Source: HGM11412 sp045536025 (GTDB lineage Bacteria; Bacillota; Clostridia; Christensenellales; Borkfalkiaceae). From it: a DNA stretch of 64,000 nt. Positions 50,008 through 60,048 of the stretch are shown in pieces. Both the position numbers and the translations under genes were made by a program. The notes beneath the pieces were generated by a model. It saw nothing but the letters and a program-made list of their open reading frames with translations, did no database searches and was not told the DNA's origin. How positions within the stretch are numbered: position 1 is the stretch's first letter; each line of letters starts with the position of its first letter. The stretch spans positions 38,523 to 102,522 of the forward strand of contig JAZSMT010000008.1 in assembly GCA_045536025.1 (NCBI GenBank). The letters run 5' to 3'.

Positions 50008-51978
50008 ATGAAGAAACTTTTGTCCTTGATACTTTGTATCTCAATTGCTCTCTTCGCGGTTGCTTGTAACCCCGATGGTGGCAACCCTGAAGTTACCGCA
50101 GATGGTAAAGTTATAATCTCCATTCCCGAAGGTTGGAAAGGTGGTGTTGGTGTCGAGGGTGTTCGTGCAAACGCCGATTTATTCGAAGCTGATCCCAACT
50201 GGGGTAATAAGCCATACGGTAAATATACTGGTGTAAAAATTGAAATCACCGATGGTTCAATTCCTAAATCCGTTCAAGAGTTAAAAGAAACTACCTTTGA
50301 CGTAGTTGGTTCAGACCGTGGAAAACTTAACATTTCTGAACTTAAAGACGGTCTTGTTAATCTTAACGATCTTTTTCAAGAAACCTTCCCCGGTGAAAAT
50401 AAAAAGTTAGAAGATAAGTTAGACCCCGATTATAGAAAATATTTCCAAGATGAGAATGGTGATTACTACGCTATGCCAGCTTCACAAATGCACTGCGGTT
50501 ACGCATTGAACACTCAACTTTGGGAAAGAGATCAACTTTACATTGCTGCTGCTAAAGTAGATGGCGATACTGAATTTAACGAAGCTCTTTACGAGGGTTA
50601 TCACAGCTATTACAGCAGTAAGTTTGGTTGCACCTTATATTTCTCTGATTATGACGGTTCTGGTGAACCCGGTCTTAACTACGGCCATGAGATGCCTAAC
50701 GGTCAACATCAAACCAGTAAAGACGACCTCTGTGTAGGTCCTGACGGTATAGCTGGTACTTATGACGACGGGCAACCTTCTTCCGTTATCGAATTCTTGA
50801 CTTTATGTCACTATATGGAAGACGAAGTAAAAGGTATTACAAACGATGATGATCGAGGTAACGAGAATCTTCAATACTATTCTGCAATTTGCTACTCTGG
50901 TGCAGAAAAGAGTAATTATGACGGGTTGTTCCTTGACGCTTTCTTTGCTTCTCTTGCAGGTGAAAATTACGAAACGGTATTAACTCTTGACTCTGAAGGT
51001 CGTGAAGTTGAAGTTGTAGTTGGTGTTTCTAACGAAAATTTATATCCTGGTATCAACTATATTAAGAAACCCATCACTAAGAAAGTAAAAATTACTCCTG
51101 AAACTGGTTATTATACCACTTGGATGGTTGAAAAATACTACACTTCTGCAGTTATGGATATCTTAACTACTGAAGATTTCTTTAACTACGATTTTAAAAA
51201 CGAATCTTCTCACATTGACGCTCAGTACAATTTCCTTATCGGTTTATACGAGAACAGTTCCAGGCAAGAAGCTTGTGCGTACATTTTCGACGGTTCGTAC
51301 CTCAACAACGAAATGAGACTTGCTTCTCACCTTACAACTATTCAAGATCTTTACGACGACGCGACTGATATCCGTATGGAATTTGCAGTTCCTCCTACGA
51401 GCATTAACGACCCTGTTACTTGTGAAGAAGAAGGTGACGCTCCCGTCTTAGTTTCTATTGAAAAATCGTTCGACGCTATTCCTATCACAGTTGCAAGCGA
51501 TCCTGATAAATTAGAGGCATGTCTTGCATGGCTTTTATATAGTAGGAGTGACGTTGCTATGGCTCGTAACTTTATGTACACCTCTGGTTTCTCAATAATG
51601 CTTGGCGACGGACTTATGGACGTTATAGAAAACAATTCTGACGCACACCTTGCAGATCACGAATACTTCAACTACTATAAAGAACGTTATATTGAGTATT
51701 TCTGTGCAGCTTCTGAAGCTGATAGGGTTATGCACCCCATAGGTGGCGAATATTTTAATCCGTACACCAACCCCAGCTGGTATAATCGTGGTTTCGGCTC
51801 TGGTTATTTCTACCCCGCTGCACGTGATTCTTGTTTCACTTACCTTTTAACTCACGGCCATAAGAAGACCTTTGAAGATTCTATGTACACCAAAAATACT
51901 TGGGGTAATATTTACAATGGTGTAGTAAAGGATTACACGCCGGATGGTGAAACCACGCCTGTAGTTTACAATCCTTAA
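50008..51978 (+). CDS. ABC transporter substrate-binding lipoprotein
   Basis: 656 residues from ATG at 50008; the in-frame TTG upstream lies in the GGAGG site. A lipoprotein signal ends at Cys20 (LFAVAC). The mature protein is long for a family 1 sugar-binding protein, with EITDGSIPKSVQELKETTFDVV and YYAMPASQMHCGYALNTQLWERDQLY, typical of LplA/YtcQ-like oligosaccharide-binding proteins. It should capture a sugar outside the cell and deliver it to the two permeases that follow. A 12-bp hairpin separates it from them. Confidence 0.85.
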   Translation: MKKLLSLILCISIALFAVACNPDGGNPEVTADGKVIISIPEGWKGGVGVEGVRANADLFEADPNWGNKPYGKYTGVKIEITDGSIPKSVQELKETTFDVVGSDRGKLNISELKDGLVNLNDLFQETFPGENKKLEDKLDPDYRKYFQDENGDYYAMPASQMHCGYALNTQLWERDQLYIAAAKVDGDTEFNEALYEGYHSYYSSKFGCTLYFSDYDGSGEPGLNYGHEMPNGQHQTSKDDLCVGPDGIAGTYDDGQPSSVIEFLTLCHYMEDEVKGITNDDDRGNENLQYYSAICYSGAEKSNYDGLFLDAFFASLAGENYETVLTLDSEGREVEVVVGVSNENLYPGINYIKKPITKKVKITPETGYYTTWMVEKYYTSAVMDILTTEDFFNYDFKNESSHIDAQYNFLIGLYENSSRQEACAYIFDGSYLNNEMRLASHLTTIQDLYDDATDIRMEFAVPPTSINDPVTCEEEGDAPVLVSIEKSFDAIPITVASDPDKLEACLAWLLYSRSDVAMARNFMYTSGFSIMLGDGLMDVIENNSDAHLADHEYFNYYKERYIEYFCAASEADRVMHPIGGEYFNPYTNPSWYNRGFGSGYFYPAARDSCFTYLLTHGHKKTFEDSMYTKNTWGNIYNGVVKDYTPDGETTPVVYNP

Positions 51979-52004
51979 TATTTAAAAATATTATCCAAAA
52001 AAAC

Positions 52005-52034
52005 CATAGGCGTGCATAAACTTGCACGCCTATG
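52005..52034 (+). other. Intercistronic hairpin after the binding-protein gene
   Basis: CATAGGCGTGCA (52005-52016), loop TAAACT, TGCACGCCTATG (52023-52034): a perfect 12-bp stem without a T-run. Such structures protect the binding-protein mRNA and raise its expression relative to the permeases. Confidence 0.75.
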
Positions 52035-52070
52035 AATGAACTTTTAACTTTGTATAGGTGAATTTTAATT

Positions 52071-53066
52071 ATGAATAATGAAATGACTAATAATACTAAA
52101 CCTGAAAAAGTGTACGAAGCACCGAAGTTTTTAACTCGTAAAACGAAGAGGCTTATTTTCTATATATTAATGGTATCTATTCCGTTTGCGCAGTTCTTAC
52201 TTTTCTACGTATACGTGCACTTTAATTCCGTTATAATGGCGTTTAAGGTTGAATCTGTTGACCATAACGGTGTTTATAGCGTTCACTATGATTTGACTGC
52301 AAACTTTGAAGCAGTATTTGCATTCTTAAAGAACGATGAATACGTTGGTGTTATTAACGCGCTTAAAAACTACTTTATACGCTTCTTTACGTCGGGTATA
52401 TTGTCGATTTTCTTTTCTTATTACGTATATAAGAAATTCTTGGGTAGTGGTGTGTTTAAAGTCTTCTTGTATCTTCCTTCGATTGTATCTGGTATAATCT
52501 TGGTAGTTGTTTATAAAGAAATTTTAAACCGTATCATTCCCACTGCTATTAACGAAATGTTCTACGGTGGTGAAAACGTTGTAACCGCTTTACTTGGTAA
52601 TAACGATGGTAAGTACGCGTGGGTACTTGCATATTCAATATTTATGGGATTTGGCGGTAATATACTTATGTATTCCGGCGCGATGAGTGGTATTAACGAA
52701 TCTGTAGTTGAATCTGCTCAGCTTGACGGTGTTAACGCTTTCCAAGAGTTCTGGTACATAACGTTTCCGCTTATATATCCCACTTTCGTAACCTTTTTGG
52801 TTACGGGTATTGCAGCCATCTTTACAGCGCATCCCAGCTTACATACCTTCTTTGGTATGTCTGATCCGTTTACTTATAAGATTCATACTATTGGCTTTAC
52901 TATTTTCGCATCGGTTAAAGCAGGTTCGACTATCGGCGGAAATTCTGGTAGCCTATTATCGCTCACTGAAGTTTCGGCACTCGGTTTAATGATTACGGCT
53001 GTAATGCTTCCCACAACGTTATTGATTAGAAAAGCAATGACTAAATGGGGCCCCAGTACGGACTAA
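52071..53066 (+). CDS. ABC sugar permease, first subunit
   Basis: 331 residues with six transmembrane helices. The EAA loop, which contacts the ATPase, reads ESVVESAQLDGVNAFQEFWYITFPL, the MalF/LplB type. A long outside loop follows the first helix. Partner of the permease encoded 10 bases downstream. Confidence 0.9.
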   Translation: MNNEMTNNTKPEKVYEAPKFLTRKTKRLIFYILMVSIPFAQFLLFYVYVHFNSVIMAFKVESVDHNGVYSVHYDLTANFEAVFAFLKNDEYVGVINALKNYFIRFFTSGILSIFFSYYVYKKFLGSGVFKVFLYLPSIVSGIILVVVYKEILNRIIPTAINEMFYGGENVVTALLGNNDGKYAWVLAYSIFMGFGGNILMYSGAMSGINESVVESAQLDGVNAFQEFWYITFPLIYPTFVTFLVTGIAAIFTAHPSLHTFFGMSDPFTYKIHTIGFTIFASVKAGSTIGGNSGSLLSLTEVSALGLMITAVMLPTTLLIRKAMTKWGPSTD

Positions 53067-53076
53067 GGAGGAAATT

Positions 53077-54093
53077 ATGGAAAAGACTTTTAAAGTTAAA
53101 AAGACTAGTCGCAATATGAATGGCTTCGTAATTTTTCTATTAGTTATGCTAATTATATATTGTGTTCTATTCTCGTTTTTGATACTATTTGGTGCGGTTA
53201 ACTCATTCAAGCCATACCTTCAATACGACCGTAGGCTTGATTATTTGGGTTTGCCTAATTACGATAACCCGTTATATACAGACCCGAAGATTGCTGCGTC
53301 AAAGAGCCCCATATATTTCCCGCACCCGTTTTATAACTTTGAAAGGGTTATTGAAGAGATTCCTGCGGACCCAGGCGATAGGCCCGTAAGATATTACGCT
53401 GGTCTTAAGCTTAACGATGTAATGCCTAAGTATACACAAAACCAGAACACCTCTTTCTTAAAGATAGTGTTTCAGTCCTTTTTCTATGCGATTGTTGGTT
53501 CGGTTGTCGTTGCAATAGTTCCTGCAGTAGTTGGTTACCTTGCGGCAAAATATCCCTACAAATTCTCGTCTCTTTTATACGCTATTACTCTTACGGTTAT
53601 GATACTTCCCATCGTTGGTTCGGATCCTTCTCGTATCCGTTTAATGAGTCAGTTGTATCTTTTCGATACTATGATAGGTGACTTTATCGTTAACTTTACC
53701 TTTACTAACGTATATTTCTTAGTATTCTACTCGTATTATCAAGGTATGTCGGGAACGTACAGCGAAGCTGCCGAGATTGACGGTGCTTCTCAGTTTAGAA
53801 CGCTTTTTTCTATTATTTTACCCCTTGCGTCAAAAATGATGGGTACGGTTATTTTAATTTATTTTATTCTCCGTTGGAACTCGTATGACTGGCAGATGAT
53901 TTATCTTCCCAACACGTGGATGATAGCTTACCGTATTTATACTATTACGTCAATTAACAAAAATATACTTAATAACTCAACGCCTACCGTTATGGCAGCG
54001 GCAATGATACTTGCTATTCCCATTCTTATTTTGTTCATTATCTTCAAAGATAAGATTATGGGTAACATTTCGATGGGTGGTTTGAAAGAATAA
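53077..54093 (+). CDS. ABC sugar permease, second subunit
   Basis: 338 residues with six transmembrane helices; EAA loop YSEAAEIDGASQFRTLFSIILPLA, the MalG/LplC type. The outside loop between helices 1 and 2 is unusually long (~residues 40-115, rich in Pro, Tyr and Asp). AGGAGG precedes the start. No ATPase gene follows, so a shared MsmX-type ATPase elsewhere must drive import. Confidence 0.9.
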   Translation: MEKTFKVKKTSRNMNGFVIFLLVMLIIYCVLFSFLILFGAVNSFKPYLQYDRRLDYLGLPNYDNPLYTDPKIAASKSPIYFPHPFYNFERVIEEIPADPGDRPVRYYAGLKLNDVMPKYTQNQNTSFLKIVFQSFFYAIVGSVVVAIVPAVVGYLAAKYPYKFSSLLYAITLTVMILPIVGSDPSRIRLMSQLYLFDTMIGDFIVNFTFTNVYFLVFYSYYQGMSGTYSEAAEIDGASQFRTLFSIILPLASKMMGTVILIYFILRWNSYDWQMIYLPNTWMIAYRIYTITSINKNILNNSTPTVMAAAMILAIPILILFIIFKDKIMGNISMGGLKE

Positions 54094-54160
54094 TAATCTC
54101 CAAGTTATTTAAACTATTATATATAGATAGCGAAAAGCTGTCTTAATAAAAATTTGACCT

Positions 54161-54198
54161 TTTTATTCGGCAAAAAGCATATTTTTTGCCGAATAAAA
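54161..54198 (+). terminator. 16-bp hairpin after the permease genes
   Basis: TTTTATTCGGCAAAAA (54161-54176), loop GCATAT, TTTTTGCCGAATAAAA (54183-54198). No T-run follows the stem, but its A and T ends may serve as one. It probably ends or attenuates the importer transcript; alternatively it is an mRNA-protecting structure. Confidence 0.6.
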
Positions 54199-54356
54199 TA
54201 GGTATAGCCTTAGCCTTATATTTTATAGGGGTAGGTTTATTTTATTTAATGTTAGAAAATAATTTTAGGAACTGTTGCGTGTTTCTTATAATTATTACCA
54301 AAGCTAAAACGCAATATTCTTAAATTGATATAAAAAGCTATATAAAGGAGAATAAC

Positions 54357-57300
54357 ATGAAAAACACTTTCCGTAAAACAATAGTTGTGTTGTGTTTATC
54401 GGCAGTAATGTCGCTCGGTTTATGTTTTGGTGTTACGGGGCTTTTACCCGTAGGCGCGGCTACGTCAACTAAGTACGACGTTACGGAAATTGAAGATAGT
54501 TATATGATTGACACTTCAGTTGTGGTTTCGGATACGCCCGATGCAACTAAAACTGTATTCCCCAAAAATATTACTATAGATTCTGTAACGGCTACTGCAA
54601 ATACTATTAAGTATCCCGACGGCTACGAGCGCGCTATTGGCGACTCGTTTGAGCTTGATCAGTTAGGTAAGTATACAATTACCTATAAAGCTGGTACAGA
54701 TTCATATTATTTCGACACCTTCTGCGTTATCAACAAATTCTCAGATATTACTGGTGATGGCGATTTAAAGCCTTATGAAGTTGACGACACCATTAATGGT
54801 GTTACTGCTGTTATGAACCCTGGTTCGAGCATATTATTTAATAAGGTAATTGATCTTACTCAGGTTGATCCTGAAACTGGTTGCGTTGATTTGTTTTCTG
54901 CTGTATTCAACGTGAAAAATAAAGAAACCAGCGAGATTTACGTAAGATACGTTGAGATGTTATTTGAAGACGTTAACGACCCTGACGTATTTATCAAAGT
55001 TCGTTTGTGGGTTTCTAATATCGGCTATTTTAGAGTTGAAACTAAAGATCTTCCTGATTCTGGTTTACTTCCCACTTCAGAAAAAGAAGTTTTAGGTGCT
55101 ACTGATAGCGGTCTTCAAGGTCTCATTTGCTATATCAACGGTGTTAGATATAAAAACTTCTTCGGCACCGCTGGTAGTTGGTGGAGGGGGTTTGGTGTTA
55201 ATCATATCATCAGATATAATCCCTCAACTCAACAATTATTCCACGAAGTAAATGGTGATGCACATAGTGATAGCAAAATATTTGCCGACCTTGATAATAT
55301 TGATGCTTGGTATCCCGGTTCAAAATTTTTCACGGGTTTCCCCTCAAACGCCGTTAAATTAACCATTAGTGGAACTGAACATATTAATACCTTCACTATG
55401 GATATTACTCAAATAGGCGACAGCAAAGGTGAAGATTTATACAACCTTATAGAAAATGGTATTAAGGACGATAAGGCTCCTCAAATTACTTTAAACGCTG
55501 AAGCAACTTCAGCTGGCACGGTTTACGGTAAATTTGGTAGTAAATTCGTTATTCCCACAGCAACTGCAGTTGACGCTAACGATCCTTCGCCCGTATCGGT
55601 TATGGTTTATAAAAACTACGTTGATACGTCTAAGGTATACGTACCTCTTGAAGAAGATGGCACTTTACATTTAAAAGAAAATGCAGTTTATACGATAGAG
55701 TATACCTCTTATGATAAATACGGCAACGTTGCTAAAGAAATTTTAAACGTAGTTCCTAAAACTACTACTCCTATATCTGGATATGACGTTATGATTGACT
55801 CTAATATCCAGCTTGGCTTTAATAAAATTGCTCTTGTTGCTGGTGAAAAATGCAACGCTAACGTTTACGAAGTGTTAAAAACGATTAACAGTCAAGACGC
55901 GCTTTCGTTAACCGTTGACGTTACCCATGCAGGCAAATCGGTATTTAACAAGACGTATACTGCTAATGATATAAAGGCAGAAGAGCTTAAGTTTGACTTC
56001 CTTCCCATATCTATTGGCGATTACGTAATTACCTATACCTATAGTGATAACGTTGAATCTGATTCAAGCATTTATACCGTAAAGTGTACGTCAAATAACG
56101 TTAAAAATTTCAAAGAAGCACCTTTCTTATACCGCAACTATATGTACGGTATGAAGTATGACCTTTCTTCGCACGTTGCTTATCAATTTGGTGAAACGTT
56201 ACAACCAGAGAAGGAAGATTCCACTACCGTTGAAATTAGTTATGACGACGGTGCTACTTGGACTGCGGTTAATTCAGAAGATAAGACTTTTGTAGTTGGT
56301 GCAGACGTAAATGGTAACGTTCCTCTCACTCAGTCAGTATTTAATATTAAGTTTAGATACACTTGTGGTTCACGTGTTCAAATTACCGATTCTGCCCCTA
56401 TCGTTGACGTTAGACGTGATACTTCAAGAGAATTGTCGTTTACTAATAAAGAAGAAGGTAATATTGACTACATTAAATATTTTGTTGCCGACGAGTTTGA
56501 TATTACTTCAACTCCTCAAGAACGTTATTTGTTTGATGCTAAGACTACAAGTGGTAGTGCAACGTTAAGAACTATCAACCCCGTAACCTTTAATAAGAAT
56601 GCTAATTTCGAAACGTCTTTCACTACCTATACTGAGTATGACAATTTTAGCAAGATTACCATTTCACTTGTTGATGCGTACGATTCCACCAATAAGCTTA
56701 ACTTTTATATCGAGCTTATTCAAGGTGAAACTATGGTTTCCGTTGATGGTTCAAGAAAGTACTCTGTAACAAATTTCCCCTTATTCAACACTAAAGAAGG
56801 CGAAAATTCTTCAAAACTCGACCTTACCTTCAAAGTGTCATCGCAACGTCTTACTGCTTGTGGTAAACAGTTCGTTGTTGATTTCCATCCCACTAACAAC
56901 CTCTTCTACGTTGAGTATACTTTAAGTGGTATTTCGGGAACTAATGCAGCTATTTTGTTGACTTCCGTGTCTAACGTGGCAATCAAATCGACTTCGATAT
57001 ATGATAACGTATCCCCCGTATTCTGCTATGAATCGTCTGCTGGTACTTACGCGCTAGGTACTACGGTTACCATTTTCTCGCCTCAAGTTACTGACTTCGT
57101 TACTCCGTATATCCACGAAGGTCATACCACGTTCAAAGTTACTGTAAATAACGAGTGTATTTGGAGTGTTGATGGTACTAAACTTGATGGTATGCAAGAC
57201 CCGACTAGAAATTACGATATTTTAATATCCGACCTTTCTATCTATAAAGTAACTTACAAAGTGGTTGACGATGCTAATAGGTCGGATACGCATTCTTACA

Positions 57301-57650
57301 ACATTCAAGGAGCAGATAAAGTTAACCCCGTAATCACGTTGGGGTATGACTTTAACGAAAACACTATTCACAACGTAACTCTTGGTAAACCTTTCACTAT
57401 TGACTATACGATAACTGATGACGTTTCGCCAACTGAAAGTTGTTACGGTAGAGTAGTTATTATTAACGATGCAACTTTAAAGCCGATTTACGCTGTTGAG
57501 CCTATGGAATATGCTGAAGACCCTAGCGATTACACTCTTATCACGGATACTTGTACGATAACTGTAAAAGGTATGTACACCGTATACGTTTACGCAAGAG
57601 ACGAGGCGGGTAACACCGTTTACTCAACTTACAAACTTAACGTTCAATAA
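54357..57650 (+). CDS. Large secreted multidomain surface protein with Ig-like folds
   Basis: 1,097 residues. Signal peptide ~1-35 (MKNTFRKTIVVLCLSAVMSL to VGAAT). Residues ~130-350 look like a concanavalin/jelly-roll-type carbohydrate-binding sandwich (DLFSAVFNVKNKETSEIYVRYVEMLFED, GFGVNHIIRYNP). At least two Ig-like modules begin DKAPQITLNAEA (~375) and VNPVITLGYDF (~995) and end in YDKYGNVAKEI and YARDEAGNTVYSTYKLNV. No catalytic motif and no sortase signal; the protein ends directly after the last module. A large binding or scaffold protein for the neighbouring lipoproteins is likely. Ribosome site AAAGGAG. Confidence 0.7.
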   Translation: MKNTFRKTIVVLCLSAVMSLGLCFGVTGLLPVGAATSTKYDVTEIEDSYMIDTSVVVSDTPDATKTVFPKNITIDSVTATANTIKYPDGYERAIGDSFELDQLGKYTITYKAGTDSYYFDTFCVINKFSDITGDGDLKPYEVDDTINGVTAVMNPGSSILFNKVIDLTQVDPETGCVDLFSAVFNVKNKETSEIYVRYVEMLFEDVNDPDVFIKVRLWVSNIGYFRVETKDLPDSGLLPTSEKEVLGATDSGLQGLICYINGVRYKNFFGTAGSWWRGFGVNHIIRYNPSTQQLFHEVNGDAHSDSKIFADLDNIDAWYPGSKFFTGFPSNAVKLTISGTEHINTFTMDITQIGDSKGEDLYNLIENGIKDDKAPQITLNAEATSAGTVYGKFGSKFVIPTATAVDANDPSPVSVMVYKNYVDTSKVYVPLEEDGTLHLKENAVYTIEYTSYDKYGNVAKEILNVVPKTTTPISGYDVMIDSNIQLGFNKIALVAGEKCNANVYEVLKTINSQDALSLTVDVTHAGKSVFNKTYTANDIKAEELKFDFLPISIGDYVITYTYSDNVESDSSIYTVKCTSNNVKNFKEAPFLYRNYMYGMKYDLSSHVAYQFGETLQPEKEDSTTVEISYDDGATWTAVNSEDKTFVVGADVNGNVPLTQSVFNIKFRYTCGSRVQITDSAPIVDVRRDTSRELSFTNKEEGNIDYIKYFVADEFDITSTPQERYLFDAKTTSGSATLRTINPVTFNKNANFETSFTTYTEYDNFSKITISLVDAYDSTNKLNFYIELIQGETMVSVDGSRKYSVTNFPLFNTKEGENSSKLDLTFKVSSQRLTACGKQFVVDFHPTNNLFYVEYTLSGISGTNAAILLTSVSNVAIKSTSIYDNVSPVFCYESSAGTYALGTTVTIFSPQVTDFVTPYIHEGHTTFKVTVNNECIWSVDGTKLDGMQDPTRNYDILISDLSIYKVTYKVVDDANRSDTHSYNIQGADKVNPVITLGYDFNENTIHNVTLGKPFTIDYTITDDVSPTESCYGRVVIINDATLKPIYAVEPMEYAEDPSDYTLITDTCTITVKGMYTVYVYARDEAGNTVYSTYKLNVQ

Positions 57651-57663
57651 GGAGGTATGAAAT

Positions 57664-60036
57664 ATGTTTAAGAAATTATCTAAGTTATTCGTTATTTTTA
57701 CTATAATTTTATCACTTTCATTATCACTTATTGCGTGTGACGAGGAAGAGACTACTGAAACTCCTGCTCTTGCAGAATGGGTTAACCCTCATGCATATAC
57801 TGGTGGTATTCATATTTATACTAATACTGACAGTGAAACTGATTGGCTTGTTAAGGATGGTAAAACCGATTACGTTTTATATACACCCGCAGTTCAATCA
57901 ACGGCAATTAAGGCTGCAATTGAAGAATTCCAACTTTTATTCTATGATGCAACTAAAATCAACGTTATTGCTGTTACTGATAACGTTTCTGCTAATGAAA
58001 ACGGCAGATACATTTCGCTTGGCGAAAACGAGTTGTTTAAAAGCATTTACGTTGAAGATTCTAGCGTTGAAGGTTACGATCCTAACAAGCACATAACCAA
58101 AGCAGAGTATGACAAAGCTAGCCTTAAAGAAGACGGTGTTAGAATTATCACTAAAGGTAAAAACGTATACTTATTAGGCGGTTCACTTGATGATGCCGTT
58201 GTAAACGCAGTTTATACCTTTATGAATCTTCACTTCAATTACGAGTATTTCTATCGTAACTGTATCACTATCGACGAAGGAGTTACTGACGAAAAGTTAA
58301 AAATCTTTGACGTTAAAGACGTTCCCGATATTGATAGGCGTTGTTACAACGTTCCTTGGTATAATTCCGTTTACAATCTTCCTAGAAATGCAGACCTTAA
58401 AAACGGGCTCGAAGCTGCTGACATTAAAAACCGTCAACGTCGTTCTCGTTTAACTGCTTCGACAACTTCTGAGTTCCTTCCCGCATTCGACCAGGAAGGT
58501 TACAAAGCATCTACTCATGCGTATATTCACAACGTTCAAGAATATTTCCCTGAATCGATGAACGAAGATTCAACCTTGTACGTTAACTACGAAAAGTATT
58601 TCCACGACGAGTATAAGCCCGAAGGCTACGAAGAACTTGAACCGTTCGCACCTTCGAGATACAACCAAAATGCTGAACTCGTAGCTAAATACGGCGCTGA
58701 CGACAACGGTGACGGTATTCCTGATAGCTGGACTACTAACTACGGTAACGGTGACAGTACTGACTCGTGGATAGAACACGGTTATTCTCAAGTAAACAGT
58801 GAAACCGTTGCTCACGGCACTCCTGCTGACTGGTGGAACAGTGTTACGATTTGCCACACTGCGCACGGTAACGCTAACTCTTACGAGGCGCTTAAAAAGC
58901 GTGTAGCTGACGTTATTATGCTTGCTCTTCGTAAATATCCTCGCGAAGAATATCCTCACATGAGAACCATGCTTTTCTCGATGGAAGACGGTGGTTCGGC
59001 TTGTGAATGTGATGCTTGTCAAATAATTTTCAATAGATACAACGAAGCTCGTACCGCATCTATCAATATGTTCCTTAACGACGTTGTAAGGACTTACGTT
59101 CGTCCTTGGATGCGAAAAGACGGAAACGAAGATTATAGACGTGACGATTTCGTTCTTTCTTTCTTCTGTTATGGTACTAACAACGACGTTGCTACTTGTA
59201 CGGACGAAACTTATCGTGAAGAATTTGAAACTAAAGTTAAACACGATCCTAACGTAGGAGTTTATATCGCTGGTATTAAAGGCTTTCTTAACAACACTCA
59301 CTTCCATGACTCTCTTTCTCAAAAGGCAGTAGAATACCTTACTAACTGGGACTATATTACTGATAATATGATGATTTGGGGTTACTCGATTAACGCTAGC
59401 GGTGCTGTCTTTATTACGGATACTTTAACCGCATACTCATCTGAATTCTATCAACAACTTGCTAACAACGGTGTATACTTAATGTTCAACGAATCACAAG
59501 ATATCGGTGATGAGGCTACTTGTTGGCAAAACTGGTCGTCTTACTATCAATCTAAGCTTATGTGGGATTCTACGCTTGACGTTGGTTCTTTAATGGATGC
59601 CTTCTTCGACGCTATGTATCTTGACGCTTCAGATACTATGAAAGAAATTTACACCCGTATGAGAGTTCACCGTCAAGTTATTCAAGACGAGCACTCCATC
59701 AGAGATAAAAGTCTTTCGGGTAGTGCAAGCTATAACGAAAAGTACTGGCCTCTCGGCGTTCTATACGATTGGTACGGTTTGTTTAAACAGGCTATGAGCG
59801 AGGTTGAAAAGTATAAGACTCTTGACCCCGACCTTTACGATTGGGTACACGAGCATATCGAACTTGAAATGTTAACTCCTGCATTTATTTCACTTCACGC
59901 TCACTCTAAAAAACTTACTCCTAGTGAAACGCAAGAGTATAAACAAATACTTTATAGTGTTACTGACAAATTTCCGAAAATTCACTGGCAGGGTTCATAC
60001 ACCTCGTTAATCACATCGTTTTTAGACAGTTTATAA
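57664..60036 (+). CDS. DUF4838 lipoprotein, putative glycoside hydrolase
   Basis: 790 residues. Lipoprotein signal ending at Cys25 (LSLIAC). An N-terminal alpha/beta domain (residues ~60-205, GRYISLGENELFKSI and VYLLGGSLDDAVVNAVYTFMN) is of the type that precedes GH20/GH67-like catalytic barrels. It is followed by a DUF4838 barrel: VTICHTAHGNANSYEALKKRVADVIMLALRKYP, then SMEDGGSACECDACQ (440-454, with acidic Glu441/Asp442 and the CxCxxC cluster), then YVAG-like strands. DUF4838 proteins are considered glycosidase relatives; the acidic pair is the likely active site. Substrate unknown. It starts 13 bases after the surface protein gene, same operon. Confidence 0.8.
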   Translation: MFKKLSKLFVIFTIILSLSLSLIACDEEETTETPALAEWVNPHAYTGGIHIYTNTDSETDWLVKDGKTDYVLYTPAVQSTAIKAAIEEFQLLFYDATKINVIAVTDNVSANENGRYISLGENELFKSIYVEDSSVEGYDPNKHITKAEYDKASLKEDGVRIITKGKNVYLLGGSLDDAVVNAVYTFMNLHFNYEYFYRNCITIDEGVTDEKLKIFDVKDVPDIDRRCYNVPWYNSVYNLPRNADLKNGLEAADIKNRQRRSRLTASTTSEFLPAFDQEGYKASTHAYIHNVQEYFPESMNEDSTLYVNYEKYFHDEYKPEGYEELEPFAPSRYNQNAELVAKYGADDNGDGIPDSWTTNYGNGDSTDSWIEHGYSQVNSETVAHGTPADWWNSVTICHTAHGNANSYEALKKRVADVIMLALRKYPREEYPHMRTMLFSMEDGGSACECDACQIIFNRYNEARTASINMFLNDVVRTYVRPWMRKDGNEDYRRDDFVLSFFCYGTNNDVATCTDETYREEFETKVKHDPNVGVYIAGIKGFLNNTHFHDSLSQKAVEYLTNWDYITDNMMIWGYSINASGAVFITDTLTAYSSEFYQQLANNGVYLMFNESQDIGDEATCWQNWSSYYQSKLMWDSTLDVGSLMDAFFDAMYLDASDTMKEIYTRMRVHRQVIQDEHSIRDKSLSGSASYNEKYWPLGVLYDWYGLFKQAMSEVEKYKTLDPDLYDWVHEHIELEMLTPAFISLHAHSKKLTPSETQEYKQILYSVTDKFPKIHWQGSYTSLITSFLDSL

Positions 60037-60048
60037 GAGGAGGTAACT

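Noticed and set aside
58570..59322. Minus-strand frame of 250 codons inside the DUF4838 gene
   Set aside because: Low-complexity Val/Ser/Thr-rich translation caused by the codon bias of the opposite strand; no start signal.
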